64,000 nucleotides of DNA from Ariolimax columbianus (GCA_036924085.1 JAVGWX010000018.1:25766063-25830062); one strand, 5' to 3'; positions 42,900 to 55,601 are shown, counted from the first letter of the stretch. A program made the numbers and translations. Notes: generated from the sequence alone by a model not told the origin.

Positions 42900-43515
42900 A
42901 AGGATATCGATTGATTTGATTGATTAATTGAACTTTTTGCTTTAAGTGAGGCATCTGGCTATTACCACAGCTGACCACTTTACAAATAGTTAGCATGATG
43001 ATGTTACTAGACCTATTGAGTAGGGTATATTGGATTTTCTTAGGGCATGTACATGGTGACCAACAGAGAAAGAAACATCAACATTTACCATACCTTACCA
43101 CGATTAATAGCTGAAACCGTGAAATTGTGTCTTTATGATTCGAGGGTAAGTCAGTAAGCAGATCACACACTGATATGGGATAGCTGAAAAAATGTGTAGT
43201 TTCTAAAAGTGCCATTATGTGGCAGAAGCATCCAGCTGTGTGATTATGGTTGGTATCAAACGCTAGGTCTCGTATGCACGTGCGCAGCATAGATACATAA
43301 TGGCGTCTGTGGTCATATAGTGTACAATCAAAGAATACCTTGCTGCTATGCTCTTTTTGTGGGCAACATGACCTCTGGAAAGAATGTTCGTAAAGAAATG
43401 ATTCCTTTTTGTGGTCAGAAGTGTCTCGCGTTAAGTGGTTCATGACTGGGTCGAAGTAGTTTACTCAAGGACGATACTAAAAATTGCTGATGAGGATATA
43501 TTTGTTCAGATTGCA
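42900..43515. other. Unassigned DNA
   Basis: The 121-codon - strand frame at 43078-43443 has ordinary composition but no recognisable motif and no neighbouring exon signals that I can defend. It is left uncalled. Confidence 0.4.
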
Positions 43516-43579
43516 CACGAAGCTACTTGTGCTGAGTTGAGTCTTGCTTGACATTTCTTTGGTAGCGGGTTTTATTGGC

Positions 43580-44335
43580 TCTTCGTAAATCTTCATGTGA
43601 ACGTGAAAAGGTGGACAGTAGTCCATCTGGCTGTAGTGCAAGACAAGTCAAGTTATTCACCAAGGCAACAGCACCCGTTGCGCCGAACGTCCATGGCCAA
43701 AGATGAGGGTGCAGAGTCCCAGCCAGCATGCATGGCGGATGGAGTGGTGACCATGCATTTCAGCCCCGGGGGTGACTCCATGAGGGGTGCGGTCTTTTCT
43801 CGCTTCTGATTTCCAGAGACAGGTGTTGAAGTTGTCGAGCCGTGATGTCCAGAGAGGGACTGGCCACGTGACCGAAGAAAGAGAGGCGGCGCCGATCCAG
43901 CGTTGAGGAAATGCTCTCGAGTTGTGTCCGTTGTTATACCTCTGTAGTAGTGATCAGGTCTTGCCATCGGACACCAAGGATACGTCGTTGGCTGCTTACG
44001 TTGAGGACCTTGAACCAGTGGTTCTGTAACTTTGTCTCACAGCACCCTGGAGTGCCCTACAGAGGTGCTGCGAAACATTCCATAATTGTCATCAACTGTG
44101 TACTGCAACTGTTAAGTAGGCATATTTTCTAACGAGGTGCCGTGGAAAAATGCTGGTACACTAAGGGTGTCGTGTACCGAAACCGTCTGGTAACTACTGC
44201 CTTAAGCCGTTTCCGATCTTCCTGTAAGATCGTCCAGGTCTCAGAGCCGTACCAAAGGATTGCAATGACACATGATCTATGTAGGCACAGCTTGCTCTTA
44301 AGGCTGCCCTTCAGCCATAATGCGCATTGAATTCA
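43580..44335 (-). pseudogene. LINE C-terminal fragment
   Basis: The - strand reads SKLCLHRSCVIAILWYGSET, WTILQEDRKRLKAV, then VRWQDLITTTEVYQRTQLES and ISSTLDRRRLSFFGHVA. It is collinear with the 57.4-58.0 kb LINE (IYFLCIVPILMCGYESWTLL; RRSLSLFGQVARL). Stops and shifts are frequent. Confidence 0.75.
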
Positions 44336-44574
44336 TGAATGAAGCCACAATGCTGATCCTCCGAAGGATTTCGGGGTCACTGTGTGCACCAGAAGTCAGT
44401 CTACTGCTCGCGTGGATGAAGCCCTGTGTGGTATGGACGTGATTTCTGTTGGCAGTGATCGTCACGGCTAGCGGACTACTGCCAAGACTGACTTTGAATA
44501 TTGGTCTTCGCTCCCATGAAATGAGCAGTCCCCGATGTGAAGCTGGCTGTTTTAGGTGCTCCAGAAGGGGGGGG

Positions 44575-44895
44575 GGGGTTTCCTGTGAGGACACTGTGGT
44601 ATCCTTGGAAACGAGAAGGCAGATGAGCTAGCAAAAGCCGGAAGTGGCGGCACACATACCCTTCAGCCACAGAGCTATAAAGAAGCAAAGACACTCATCA
44701 GGCGATCGACCCGGACGGAATGGAGAGACCAGCACAAAGGGTACAAGTCAGAAAATGACAGCATAGACACATTTGATGGGCAGACAAAGATCTCCAGACT
44801 CATAACGGGATATTCTAGACGCAAGGTCCACCTCCAGAGAATGGGTCTTACAGACACCACAACATGCGATTATGGTGCGCTAACACATCCCTGAC
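44575..44895 (+). pseudogene. LINE RNase H tail and C-terminal domain
   Basis: CGILGNEKADELAKAGSGGT is a good RNase H end. It is followed in one open frame by YKEAKTLIRRSTRTEWRDQH, ISRLITGYSRRKVHLQRMGL and TDTTTCDYGALTHP. The final CxCG reads CDYG. There are about 100 codons without a stop, the best-preserved piece of this LINE in the window. The G11 run at 44569-44579 marks its left edge. Confidence 0.78.
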
Positions 44896-44939
44896 GGGAT
44901 GCCATACGATGTTGTGAATGGGTCAGTTAGGTCCTGACC

Positions 44940-45236
44940 GGGGCCCAGATGCAACAGTGATTAAGCTGGTAACGGCCACCGACTCGTAGTTAGGTGCATG
45001 CATCTTAACTCATAGCTGACCAAGATCCGATTCCGCCTCCAAGTGACGGTCCTGGAAACAGGCTGCAACCATATAGCCTGAGTAGGAGATTAGGGATCGA
45101 AAAGGGAAGGTAAACCGGTTCAAAAAATGTACTGACATCAGATGTGTTTGGACGAAAGACGCAGATATCTCCTTGTAAACTACACCACAACGTCACAGAC
45201 GCCCATTTCAGGACGAACAAAGAGGAAGAATTGAAG
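44940..45236 (+). mobile_element. Diverged family A copy A9
   Basis: TAACTCATAGCTGACCAAGA, GACGGTCCTGGAAACAGGCT, AGGGATCGAAAAGGGAAGGT and GTGTTTGGACGAAAGACGCA follow family-A order with many changes. It ends GGACGAACAAAGAGGAAGAA. Confidence 0.65.
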
Positions 45237-45319
45237 AAGAAACAGCATACAGATGAAGATTTCCAGCAATGCATGTACTTCCTGATACAGCTTCAAAAGA
45301 ACATCCACGGTTGGGCATA

Positions 45320-45780
45320 TAGTGGATCCCCGCCCACTGCAGTATCGAAGGCAATGAAGCTGCAAACAGACTAGCAAAAGGTGGAGGAGCTTCCCTACCA
45401 ACACGTCTGAGCATCATGTATAATAAAGCAAACCCACAATTGAAGCCGGCTTCTGAGGAAATGGCCTGATCAGCGCGCACCACCCCCTGAAAAGACAACT
45501 AAAATGATTTAGACAGGGAAGAGCAAGTCATCATCTTCAGACTGGAAACTGGGCATAATACTCCTGGGTCATCTTTGCAACAACATGAGGATTAGGACAG
45601 ATGGCAGATGTCCCTGTGGGAAGCATACTATGACCAGGCAACATATCCTACAACGATGCACGCTCACACATGAAGAGAGGAAGAACAATACTGGCATCCC
45701 GAGAATAAGCTGTACGAGAGTGGACAGTTTTACAAGCAGCTGTTTCCTTCCTAAGAGTTGTTGTTGAATTCGCACAATGA
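45320..45780 (+). pseudogene. LINE RNase H tail and Cys/His C-terminus
   Basis: WIPAHCSIEGNEAANRLAKG is the RNase H end. QVIIFRLETGHN and, after a shift, GHLCNNMRIRTDGRCPCGKH then TMTRQHILQRC form the CPCG / TxxHILQxC end. It is a Jockey-like LINE with at least two frameshifts. Confidence 0.78.
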
Positions 45781-45784
45781 GAAA

Positions 45785-46090
45785 GTTTCCTTTTCTGTGC
45801 CCCATAAAAGGGGCGTTAAGTAGCTGGTTGAAGTAGCTTTCCCCACATCCCGAGCGTGCTGATGAAGGTGAACTGCGGTACTCCAGGCGTTTGTGCTCTG
45901 CTTGACTTCACCTGCATGACACTTACTACTACGGGGGTCACATCTCGTCGTCCAGACTGCATTGAAAACAGCCTGCTACCAGAGAACGCTACATGGAAGA
46001 GAGATCGTGGTATTGGTCAGTATATATTGTGCCTGACCCTGCCGCGGCGTCCTGGTCAGTATGTTTTGCCTGAACGGAGCAGTGCCTCAG
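45785..46090 (+). mobile_element. Family B element B8
   Basis: GTGCCCCATAAAAGGGGCGT, CCGAGCGTGCTGATGAAGGT, ACTTACTACTACGGGGGTCA, then GGTCAGTATATATTGTGCCT and GGTCAGTATGTTTTGCCTGA. The tandem region is reduced to about 1.5 units. Confidence 0.78.
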
Positions 46091-46800
46091 TTCGCCTCCT
46101 TTGTAAGAGAAACCAAGGCCTTCATCCTCGGATGAACCACGGAAAGAAACAACCTATCTGGTTTCGGTATTATTTTCCGTTAACTCCTCTCAGGCCCCAT
46201 AACACACTAGCACAGACGGCCCACCATCTATTTAGTTTTGAGAACTCCCTGCCTTGAACATCCTTCCTGTTTTTCCCCCGCTAATGTAAGCGCCTCTTTC
46301 TTCTTTTAACCGAAAAAGATTGAAAGAAAGAAATGCATGCTAAGATAAACAAAATACAAACACGTGCAGAAAGGTATTTACAAAAAACAACACTAACAAT
46401 AACACAAAAAGCAACCCCCGAAGGCAGAACAGAAGGGTATGAAAAGGCCGCGTGCTAGTCTCCCCTTACAGCGCCTGAGCGTTCAGCGTGTGGGAGTGCA
46501 TGTTTTCTACCTGTGCGCGCGTACTCGCCGTCAGGAATATCCAGCCAGGTTTCTCCTATACGTGGAGTGTTTCTGGTTTCTTTCTGGGTATGTATGTGTG
46601 CACGTCATTAAGTGTGTTGCAACGCCCTCTGATGCTTCTGAATGTTTATATGTTCCTTTTGGGATGCCTTGGTGGTATCAGAAATCTTGGCCCAGTGGAA
46701 CGGGACGGTGCAGGCACTGCTGTCTAATTTGGCGTATTTTCTCTTGTGTTTCGCTAGTTTGCCGCAGTGGTTCTCATGCCGACGTCATTGAAGAGGCATG
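46091..46800. other. Unassigned DNA
   Basis: A 124-codon + frame at 46439-46813 has unremarkable, non-repetitive composition but no recognised motif, and it runs into the G-rich array. It is left uncalled. Confidence 0.35.
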
Positions 46801-49800
46801 GGGTTTCCCGTAAGTCATATGGGATGGGGGGGGGGGAATCGAAGGGGGCATTATTGGGGTGGGGGGAGTGGAGGTCCGTAACGAGTCATGTGGGGGAGGG
46901 TAGTCCTTGAAGTCATGTGGGGGTTTCCCTGGAGTCATGTGGGGGTCCGTGGTCATGTGGGAGTTTCCCTGGTCATATGGGGGTTTCCCTGGAGTGATAT
47001 GGGGGTTTCCCTGGAGTCATTTGGGGGTTTCCCTGTAGTCATTTTGGGGGTTTCGCTGGTCATGTGGGGGTTTCCCTGGCCATGTTGGGGTTTCCCTGGA
47101 GATGTTGGGGTCTCCCTGGTCATGTGGGGGTTTCCCTGGTCATGTGGGGGTTTTCCTGGAGATATGGGGGTTTCCCTGGAGATATGGGGGTTTCCATGGA
47201 GTCATTGAGGGTTTCCCTGGAGTCATATGGGGGTTTCCCTGGAGTGATGTGGGGGTTTCTGTGGTGATATTTGGGATTCTGTGGAGTCATGTGGGGGTTC
47301 TGTAGTCATGTTGGTCTTTTCCCTGGAGTCATGTGGGGGTTTCTGTGGAGTCATGTGGGGGTTTCTGTGGAGTCATGTGGGGGTTCTGTAGAGTCATGTT
47401 GGAGTTCTGTAGAGTCATGTTGGGGTTTCTGTGGAGTCATGTTGGGGTTTCTGTAGTCATGTTGGGGTTTCTGTGGAGTCAGGTTGGGGTTTCCCTGGAG
47501 TCATGTGGGGGTTCTGTGGAGTCATGTGGGGGTTCTGTAGTCATGTGGGGGTTCTGTAGAGTCATGTTGGGGCTTCTGTGGAGTCATGTTGGGGTTTCTG
47601 TGGAGTCATGTTGGGGCTTCTGTGGAGTCATGTTGGGGTTTCTGTGGAGTCATGTTGGGGTTTCCCTGGAGTCATGTGGGGGTTCTGTGGAGTCATGTTG
47701 GGGTTTCCCTGAAGTCATGTGGGGGTTCTGTGGAGTCATGTTGGGGTTTCCATGGAGTCATGTTGGGGTTCTGTGGAGTCATGTGGGGGTTCTGTGGAGT
47801 CATGTTGGGGTTTCCCTGGAGTCATGTGGAGGTTCTGTAGAGTCATGTTGGGGTTTCCCTGGAGTCACGTGGGTGTTCTGTGGAGTCATGTGGGGGTTCT
47901 GTAGTCATGTGGGGGTTCTGTAGAGTCATGTTGGGGTTTCCCTGGAGTCATGTGGGGGTTCTGTAGTCATGTTGGGTTTTCTGTGGAGTCATGTTGGGGT
48001 TCTGTAGAGTCTGTGGGGGTTCTGTGTAGTCATGGGGTTCTGTAGAGTCATGTTGGGGTTTCCCTGGAGTCATGTTGAGGTTCTGTAGAGTCTTTTAGGG
48101 TTCTGTGAAGTCATGGGCTTCTGTAGAGTCATGTTGGGGTTTCCCTGGAGTCATGTGGGGGTTCTGTGGAGTCATGTGGGGGTTCTGTAGTCATGTGGGG
48201 GTTTTGTAGAGCCATGTTGGGGTTTCCCTGGAGTCATGTGGGGGTTTCTGTGGAGTTATGTTGGGGTTCTGTAGTCATGTTGGGGTTTCCCTGGAGTCAT
48301 GTTGGGGTTCTGTAGAGTCTGTGGGGGTTCTATGAAGTCATGGGGTTCTGTAGAGTCATGTTGGGGTTTCCCTGGAGTCACGTGGGGGTTCTGTGGAGTC
48401 ATGAGGAGGTTCTGTAGAGTCATGTGGGGGTTTCCATGGAGTCTTGTGGGGGTTCCATGGAATCATATGGGGGTTTCCCTGGAGTCATATGGGGGTTTCC
48501 CTGGAGTGATGTGGGGGTTTCTGTGGTCATATTTTGTTTCTGTGGAGTCATGTGGGGGTTCTGTAGTCATGTTGGTCTTTTCCCTGGAGTCATGTAGGGG
48601 TTTCTGTGGAGTCATGTGGGGGTTCTGTAGAGTCATGTTGAGGTTTCCGTGAAGATATGGGGGGATGGGAGGTGGGAGGATTTCGTGGAGTCATGCTGGG
48701 GTTTCCCTGGAGTCATGTTGGAGTTCTGTAGAGTCATGTTGGGGTTTCTGTGGAGTCATGTTGGGGTTTCTGTAGTCATGTTGGGGTTTCTGTGGAGTCA
48801 GGTTGGGGTTTCCCTGGAGTCATGTGGGGGTTCTGTGGAGTCATGTTGGGGTTTCCCTGGAGTCATGTAGGGGTTTTCCTGGAGATATGGGGGTTTCCCT
48901 GGAGATATGGGGGTTTCCATGGAGTCATATGGGGGTTTCCCTGGAGTCATATGGGGGTTTCCCTGGAGTGATGTGGGGGTTTCTGTGGTCATTTTTGGTT
49001 TCTGTGGAGTCATGTAGGGGTTCTGGAGTCATGTGGGGGTTTCTGTGGAGTCATGTGGGGGTTTCTGTGGAGTCATGTGGGGGTTTCTGTGGAGTCATGT
49101 GGGGGTTCTGTAGAGTCATGTTTGGGTTTCCGTGAAGATATGGGAGGTGGGAGGATTTCGTGGAGTCATGCTGGGGTTTCCCTGGAGTCATGTGGAGGTT
49201 CTGTAGAGTCATGTTGGAGTTCTGTAGAGTCATATTGGGGTTTCTGTGGAGTCATGTTGGGGTTTCTGTAGTCATGTTGGGGTTTCTGTGCAGTCAGGTT
49301 GGGGTTTCCCTGGAGTCATGTGGGGGTTCTGTGGAGTCATGTTGGGGTTTCCCTGGAGTCATGTGTGGGTTCTGTGGAGTCATGTGGGGGTTCTGTAGTC
49401 ATGTGGGGGTTCTGTAGAGTCATGTTGGGGCTTCTGTGGAGTCATGTTGGGGTTTCTGTGGAGTCATGTTGGGGCTTCTGTGGAGTCATGTGGGGGTTCT
49501 GTGGAGTCATGTTGGGGTTTCCCTGAAGTCATGTGGGGGTTCTGTGGAGTCATGTTGGGGTTTCCATGGAGTCATGTTGGGGTTTCTGTGGAGTCATGTT
49601 GAGCTTTCCCTGGAGTCATGTTGGGGTTCTGTGGAGTCATGTGGGGGTTCTGTGGAGTCATGTTGGGGTTTCCCTGGAGTCATGTGGAGGTTATGTAGAG
49701 TCATGTTGGGGTTTCCCTGGAGTCACGTGGGTGTTCTGTGGAGTCATGTGGGGGTTCTGTAGTCATGTGGGGGTTCTGTAGAGTCATGTTGGGGTTTCCC

Positions 49801-52485
49801 TGGAGTCATGTCGGGGTTCTGTAATCATGTTGGGGTTTCTGTGGAGTCATGTTGGGGTTCTGTATAGTCTGTGGGGGTTCTGTGTAGTCATGGGGTTCTG
49901 TAGAGTCATGTTGGGGTTTCCCTGGAGTCATGTTGGGGTTCTGTAGAGTCTTTGGGGGTTCTGTGAAGTCATGGGCTTCTGTAGAGTCATGTTTGGGTTT
50001 CCCTGGAGTCATGTGGGGGTTCTGTGGAGTCATGTGGGGGTTCTGTAGTCATGTGGGGGTTTTGTAGAGCCATGTTGGGGTTTCCCTGGAGTCATGTGGG
50101 GGTTTCTGTGGAGTTATGTTGGGGTTCTGTAGTCATGTTGGGGTTTCCCTGGAGTCATGTTGGGGTTCTGTAGAGTCTGTGGGGGTTCTATGAAGTCATG
50201 GGGTTCTGTAGAGTCATGTTGGGGTTTCCCTGGAGTCACGTGGGGGTTCTGTGGAGTCATGAGGAGGTTCTGTAGAGTCATGTGGGGGTTTCCATGGAGT
50301 CATGTGGGGGTTTCCATGGAGTCATATGGGGGTTTCCCTGGAGTCATATGGGGGTTTCCCTGGAGTGATGTGGGGGTTTCTGTGGTCATATTTGGGTTTC
50401 TGTGGAGTCATGTGGGGGTTATGTAGTCATGTTGGTCTTTTCCCTGGAGTCGTGTAGGGGTTTCTGTGGAGTCATGTGGGGGTTCTGTAGTCATGTTGAG
50501 GTTTCCGTGAAGATATGGGGGGATGGGAGGTGGGAGGATTTCGTGGAGTCATGCTGGGGTTTCCCTGGAGTCATGTTGGAGTTCTGTAGAGTCATGTTGG
50601 GGTTTCTGTGGAGTCATGTTGGGGTTTCTGTAGTCATGTTGGGGTTTCTGTGGAGTCAGGTTGGGGTTTCCCTGGAGTCATGTGGGGGTTCTGTGGAGTC
50701 ATGTTGGGGTTTCCCTGGAGTCATGTAGGGGTTTTCCTGGAGATATGGGGGTTTCTCTGGAGATATGGGGGTTTCCATGGAGTCATATGGGGGTTTCCCT
50801 GGAGTCATATGGGGGTTTCCCTGGAGTGATGTGGGGGTTTCTGTGGTCATTTTTGGTTTCTGTGGAGTCATGTAGGGGTTCTGGAGTCATGTGGGGGTTT
50901 CTGTGGAGTCATGTGGGGGTTTCTGTGGAGTCATGTGGGGGTTTCTGTGGAGTCATGTGGGGGTTTCTGTGGAGTCATGTGGGGGTTCTGTAGAGTCATG
51001 TTGGGGTTTCCGTGAAGATATGGGAGGTGGGAGGATTTCGTGGAGTCATGCTGGGGTTTCCCTGGAGTCATGTGGAGGTTCTGTAGAGTCATGTTGGAGT
51101 TCTGTAGAGTCATATTGGGGTTTCTGTGGAGTCATGTTGGGGTTTCCCTGGAGTCATGTGGGGGTTCTGTGGAGTCATGTTGGGGTTTCCCTGGAGTCAT
51201 GTTGGGGTTCTGTGGAGTCATGTTGGGGTTTCCCTGGAGTCATGTTGGGGTTTCTGTGGAGTCATGTTGGAATTTCCATGGAGTCAGGTGGGGGTTCTGT
51301 AGAGTCATGTTGGGGTTTCCCTGGAGTCATGTGTGGGTTCTGTGGAGTCATGTGGGGGTTCCGTAGTCATGTGGGTGTTCTGTAGAGTCATGTTGGGGCT
51401 TCTGTGGAGTCATGTTGGGGTTTCCCTGGAGTCATGTGGGGGTTCTGTGGAGTCATGTTGGGGTTTCCCTGGAGTCATGTGGGGGTTCTGTGGAGGAGTC
51501 ATGTTGGGGTTTCCATGGAGTCATGTTGGGGTTTCTGTGGAGTCATGTTGGGCTTTCCCTGGAGTCATGTGGGGGTTCTGTGGAGTCATGTGGGGGTTCT
51601 GTGGAGTCATGTTGGGGTTTCCCTGGAGTCATGTGGAGGTTCTGTAGAGTCATGTTTGGGTTTCCCTGGAGTCACGTGGGTGTTCTGTGGAGTCATGTGG
51701 GGGTTCTGTAGTCATGTGGGGGTTCTGTAGAGTCTCTGGGGGTTCTGTGTAGTCATGGGGTTCTGTAGAGTCATGTTGGGGTTTCCCTGGAGTCATGTGG
51801 GGTTTTTGTGGAGTCATGTTGGGGTTCTGTAGTCATGTTGGGGTTTCCCTGGAGTCATGTTGGGGTTCTGTAGAGTCTGTGGGGGTTCTATGAAGTCATG
51901 GGGTTCTGTAGAGTCATGTTGGGGTTTTCCTGGAGTCAAGTGGGGATTCTGTGGAGTCATGAGGAGGTTCTGTAGAGTCATGTGGGGGTTTCCCTGGAGT
52001 CATATGGGGGTTTCCCTGGAGTGATGTGGGGGTTTCTGTGGTCATATTTGGGTTTCTGTGGAGTCATGTGGGGGTTCTGTAGTCATGTTGGTCTTTTCTC
52101 TGGAGTCATGTGGGGGTTTCTGTGGAGTCATGTGGGGGTTCTGTAGAGTCATGTTGAGGTTTCCGTGAAGATATGGGGGGATGGGAGGTGGGAGGATTTC
52201 GTGGAGTCATGCTGGGGTTTCACTGGAGTCATGTGAGGGTTCTGTAGAGTCATGTTGGAGTTCTGTAGAGTCATGTTGGGGTTTCTGTGGAGTCATGTTG
52301 GGGTTTCTGTAGTCATGTTGCGGTTTCTGTGGAGTCAGGTTGGGGTTTCCCTGGAGTCATGTGGGGGTTTTGTGGAGTCATGTTGGGGTTTCCCTGGAGT
52401 CATGTGGGGGTTTCTGTGGAGTCATGTTGGGGTTTCCCTGGAGTCATGTGGGGGTTTCTGTCGAGTCATGTGGGGATTCTGTGGA
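46800..52485. repeat. G-rich 21/22-bp satellite with higher-order structure, about 5.7 kb
   Basis: The basic units are GTCATGTGGGGGTTCTGTGG plus A (21 bp) and GTCATGTTGGGGTTTCCCTG plus GA (22 bp), with many variants. A landmark GGGAGGTGGGAGGATTTCGT occurs near 48665, 49146, 50525, 51025 and 52185. Whole blocks recur: 48299-48970 reappears at 50157-50829, offset 1858 bp, and again from about 51857 with deletions. Long open frames (up to 196 codons) on both strands are by-products of stop-free units. Confidence 0.95.
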
Positions 52486-53295
52486 GACCGCAAAAAATTG
52501 TGGGGAAGGGAGTCCGTAAAAAATCATGGAGGTCAAGGCTATGAAGGGTCATGTAGGGATTGCATGAAAAATCATCTGGGCGTTATGTGAAGTCCAATGC
52601 GGATTATCGAGATGGCCAATGGGGGGTCTGTGAAGCGTAGAAGGGGAAGAGGTCTATGTAGGGGTTCCATGACAAATCAGGTGGGCGTTCTATGAAGTCA
52701 AGTGTGGCTCATTTAAGTTATATTAGCTTTTCCCCCCCTCCCCCCCTCTCCCCCCCCCCCCCCCGCAAAAAAAAAGTTGTTCGAGTTTCATGAAATGTAA
52801 TGTAAGCGTTATGTGGGCGATCTGTTAAGTCATGTATAGGTCTGTAACGAGTCATGTGAGTGAGTCGTCGAAGGGCCAGTCTGAGGCTGGGTCAGTATTT
52901 TGTAAAGTGATGTTCAGTTCCTCGAAGGTTCATGTGGGTGTCCGTAAAAGTTGTTAACTTAATGTTGTTGTTATTTTGTTAAGTTCTTTGCTTTGTATTG
53001 TTTTCTAAGGTTGTTTACTTTTGTTCTTTTGTTATTTCACATTCTGTTGGTGATTTGTTAATTTGCATTATGTTGTTGTTGATTTATTAAATTATTTATT
53101 CTGTATTTGTGTTGAGTTGTTTGCTTTTGTTTTGTTTTGTTTTTTTAAGTTTACTCTTTGTTTTATTTTCTTTACTCTTTATTGGTGATGCATTGTTACG
53201 TTGTTTACTTTGTGATGTGCTGTTTATTTTATGTTGCTGTTGTTTACTTTCTGTTTTTGATTTGTTTAGATTTGTGTCTGCTGTTTTGTTAAGTT
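52486..53295. other. Decayed edge of the array and T-rich DNA
   Basis: GTCATG-type units fade out to about 52950. A C-rich homopolymer block lies at 52732-52764. T/G-rich DNA follows from 52950. No gene is seen. Confidence 0.6.
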
Positions 53296-53545
53296 TTCCA
53301 AAGAGCTTTTCTAATATCCCGATCTTGCTGATGAAGATAGGCCAGGGCCCTCCAGGGGATACTGCAACGGGGCTAACGTTGATAGACCACCTCGTTAGTC
53401 AGGCTTCCATGAAAACAGCCCGTTTCCATGGAGAATTACGTGGAAGTTGAGGGGAGGTTATTACCCAGTATATTTTGCCTGCCCCTGACTAACATTTCTG
53501 ATCAGTTTGTTTTGCCTGAACGGACGTTAGTCCCCCCCCCCCCCT
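53296..53545 (+). mobile_element. Family B element B9
   Basis: CCCGATCTTGCTGATGAAGA, GGGCCCTCCAGGGG, GAAAACAGCCCGTTTCCATG, then CCCTGACTAACATTTCTGAT and GGACGTTAGT, ending in a C14 run. Confidence 0.78.
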
Positions 53546-54395
53546 CCTCCATCCCGCTACCTCTAAATACGTATACTGTCTACTGCTTCTAACGTTAAGT
53601 TGTCTATCATAAAAATAACTACTCATCGTTACAACTCACAATTCTTCTAGCTGACGGATGAAAAATAAGTGTGACCATGTAGATCTTCAAAGATCCTACC
53701 GCGTTTCTGTAGTGCCATGAGAGACAATGGTAACAGTTGGCACTCTCTCCTTTTCGTTGCGCTAATAATATAAATATGGACTATTCCTGTCGAGATATTC
53801 GTTGAACTTTCAGTCAGGGAGAAATGCTTCTCTCTTGCTCGATGGGCTAATGTAAATCATTGACTATTATAGTTTTGTCGGTTTTTGCGATTTAACTATA
53901 TGAAGAACTTTAAGTTATTACCTGTATCTGTTTTTTTTTCCTCGGACCTTACTTGGGTTAAACTTACTTCTGGTTAAATGGAACATCTACTTCAGCTCTT
54001 GTCCCGGGAGACCATCACTCTCCTTACTTCTTAACTAATGAATAATTGTTTATAATAGCTGAGCTTAGAATTTCTTACTCAGAATATCAAGTCTGTAACT
54101 TTGAATCTCTCGTCCTTCCTTTTGTCCCGGGATACACTCACGACTCAAAAACGTATTTCTTTGGAACTTATACTTGGGTTGAATATGTATCTGGTCTTCT
54201 TCCGTTCCTTGTCCTGTGATATTTGACATTTTTTTTGGGTGTGTAAAGTGCTTGCCGCTCTGTATTTTTCCTTCCCGATCCGCAGCTTTGTACTTGATAT
54301 CAGGACGTATTAACCGGTGCTTGGATGACTGTGTGACTGTTTTTCATTCTGGACTCCTGAATGATATCTGGACTTGTACTGCCTTCTATCAATCT
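53546..54395. other. Unassigned DNA
   Basis: CAGGACGTATTAACCGGTGC (about 54301) matches 34590. The remainder shows nothing recognisable. Confidence 0.4.
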
Positions 54396-54400
54396 ATCTA

Positions 54401-54755
54401 TCTTCAGTCCAGTTATGTCGTTAGACGTCGTGGGGAGGTGCGACCTACTTTGTTTCGTATTTTTTTGACGGTGAAAATCCACTGATGACTTGCCAGGTCA
54501 ATCCCAGCATCTGTTAGCACCTGGAATATACGATCGCCTGTTTTTGAGACTAGGGGAGGTGGAAGCGTAAATTAGAGTAAGATAGGCCCATAGCCTGTCA
54601 GGCGCCATCTAAGCCGCTGCGCTAATCACATAACCCACACCTGATGTTATGGCCACACTGTCCCCTTTTTTGTGACATATTCTCTGCGGGGCGAGAATCC
54701 CTAGAATAATTTGAGTAGATCTTTTAACTTGAATTTTGCCCGAGCAGCGTGGAAA
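54401..54755 (-). mobile_element. tRNA-derived SINE, family E (head-truncated copy)
   Basis: It is collinear with 26835-27165: TATGTCGTTAGACGTCGTGG, TTGCCAGGTCAATCCCAGCA, TCAGGCGCCATCTAAGCCGC, ending at CCCGAGCAGCG. The tRNA-like head and the core next to it are replaced by LINE sequence. Confidence 0.8.
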
Positions 54756-54915
54756 TGGCAGACACGGTGCCGGGCAAGATATTCAGAAGCAGACCCAAAA
54801 GGCGATGGCATCAAGATGTCAAGGAATGCTTGGACGTGACTTTGGAGCAGGCTGAAGATTTAGCAAGAGATCTAGTTGTTGTGTTTTTTTCGACGAGCTA
54901 CATGATGGTGTATTA
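54755..54915 (+). pseudogene. Short LINE C-terminal fragment
   Basis: MADTVPGKIFRSRPKRRWHQ, DVKECLDVTLEQAEDLARD matches an RTE-like C-terminal tail (RxPxKxFxxRP-GRRxRGRPxxxWxxxVKExL). It is about 45 codons long. Confidence 0.55.
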
Positions 54916-55254
54916 GAAACATTCAAAATATACACTCAGTGGGCGATCGCGAAATATTCTTCAATTTAGATGTTGGAGTTCGTGTAAGGAATATTCTCCC
55001 TTCACGAAAGTGATGCAAGTGGGTGCCAAGTATAAAAAGGTTGACGACGCCTGATAAAGAGCCATCTTTTTTTTACCCTGCTGATCCCATGTTTTTAGCC
55101 CGACAAAGGTAACTGGCTGTGATGTGAAAGACATGACCACTTCGTGGGCGTGAGAGGTGTGATTGTACAGCGTGTAGTTGGCGAGGATGTGAAGATTGTA
55201 GGCGTGTAAACGTCGGACGGTTTGACAAGTACAGAACTGACGTTCTTCGTGCTG

Positions 55255-55345
55255 TAGGCATGTTTGTGTGTTGATGCGTGCGTGTGTTTGCTCGCGTGTG
55301 TGTGTGTGTGCGCGCGCGCGTGAGTGTGTGCATGTGTGTAGCACA
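55255..55345. repeat. (TG)n(CG)n microsatellite
   Basis: GTGTGTGTGTG runs with a GCGCGCGCG core at about 55311-55320. Confidence 0.85.
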
Positions 55346-55359
55346 TAATTGTTTTTTTA

Positions 55360-55570
55360 ATGTAATAGACGGGTTGTGTGAATAGCACCGAATTGATGTC
55401 CATATAATATACGGGTTGTGTTATTAGCACCGAATTGATGCTGTCCATATAATAGACCGGTTGCGTGAACAGCACCGAATTGATGTTGTCCATATAATAT
55501 ACATTGTGTGAATAGCACAGCATTGATGTTATCCATATAATAGACAGGTTGTGCGAATAGCACATAATTA
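55360..55570. repeat. 42-46-bp minisatellite, about 5 copies
   Basis: TAATAGACGGGTTGTGTGAA followed by TAGCACCGAATTGATGTTGT and CCATA. Unit lengths vary between 42 and 46 bp. Confidence 0.88.
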
Positions 55571-55601
55571 TGACGCTATTGTAACAGGTGTGTTGTGGAA
55601 A

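Noticed and set aside
43078..43443. 121-codon - strand frame of ordinary composition
   Set aside because: No recognisable motif, splice context or homologous repeat is visible; it is too short to call on its own.
46439..46813. 124-codon + strand frame before the G-rich array
   Set aside because: It overlaps another open frame, lacks motifs and ends in the satellite.
46888..52590. Dozens of Gly/Trp/Val/Ser-rich frames
   Set aside because: They translate a 21/22-bp satellite; identical peptides recur in several frames and with the higher-order period.
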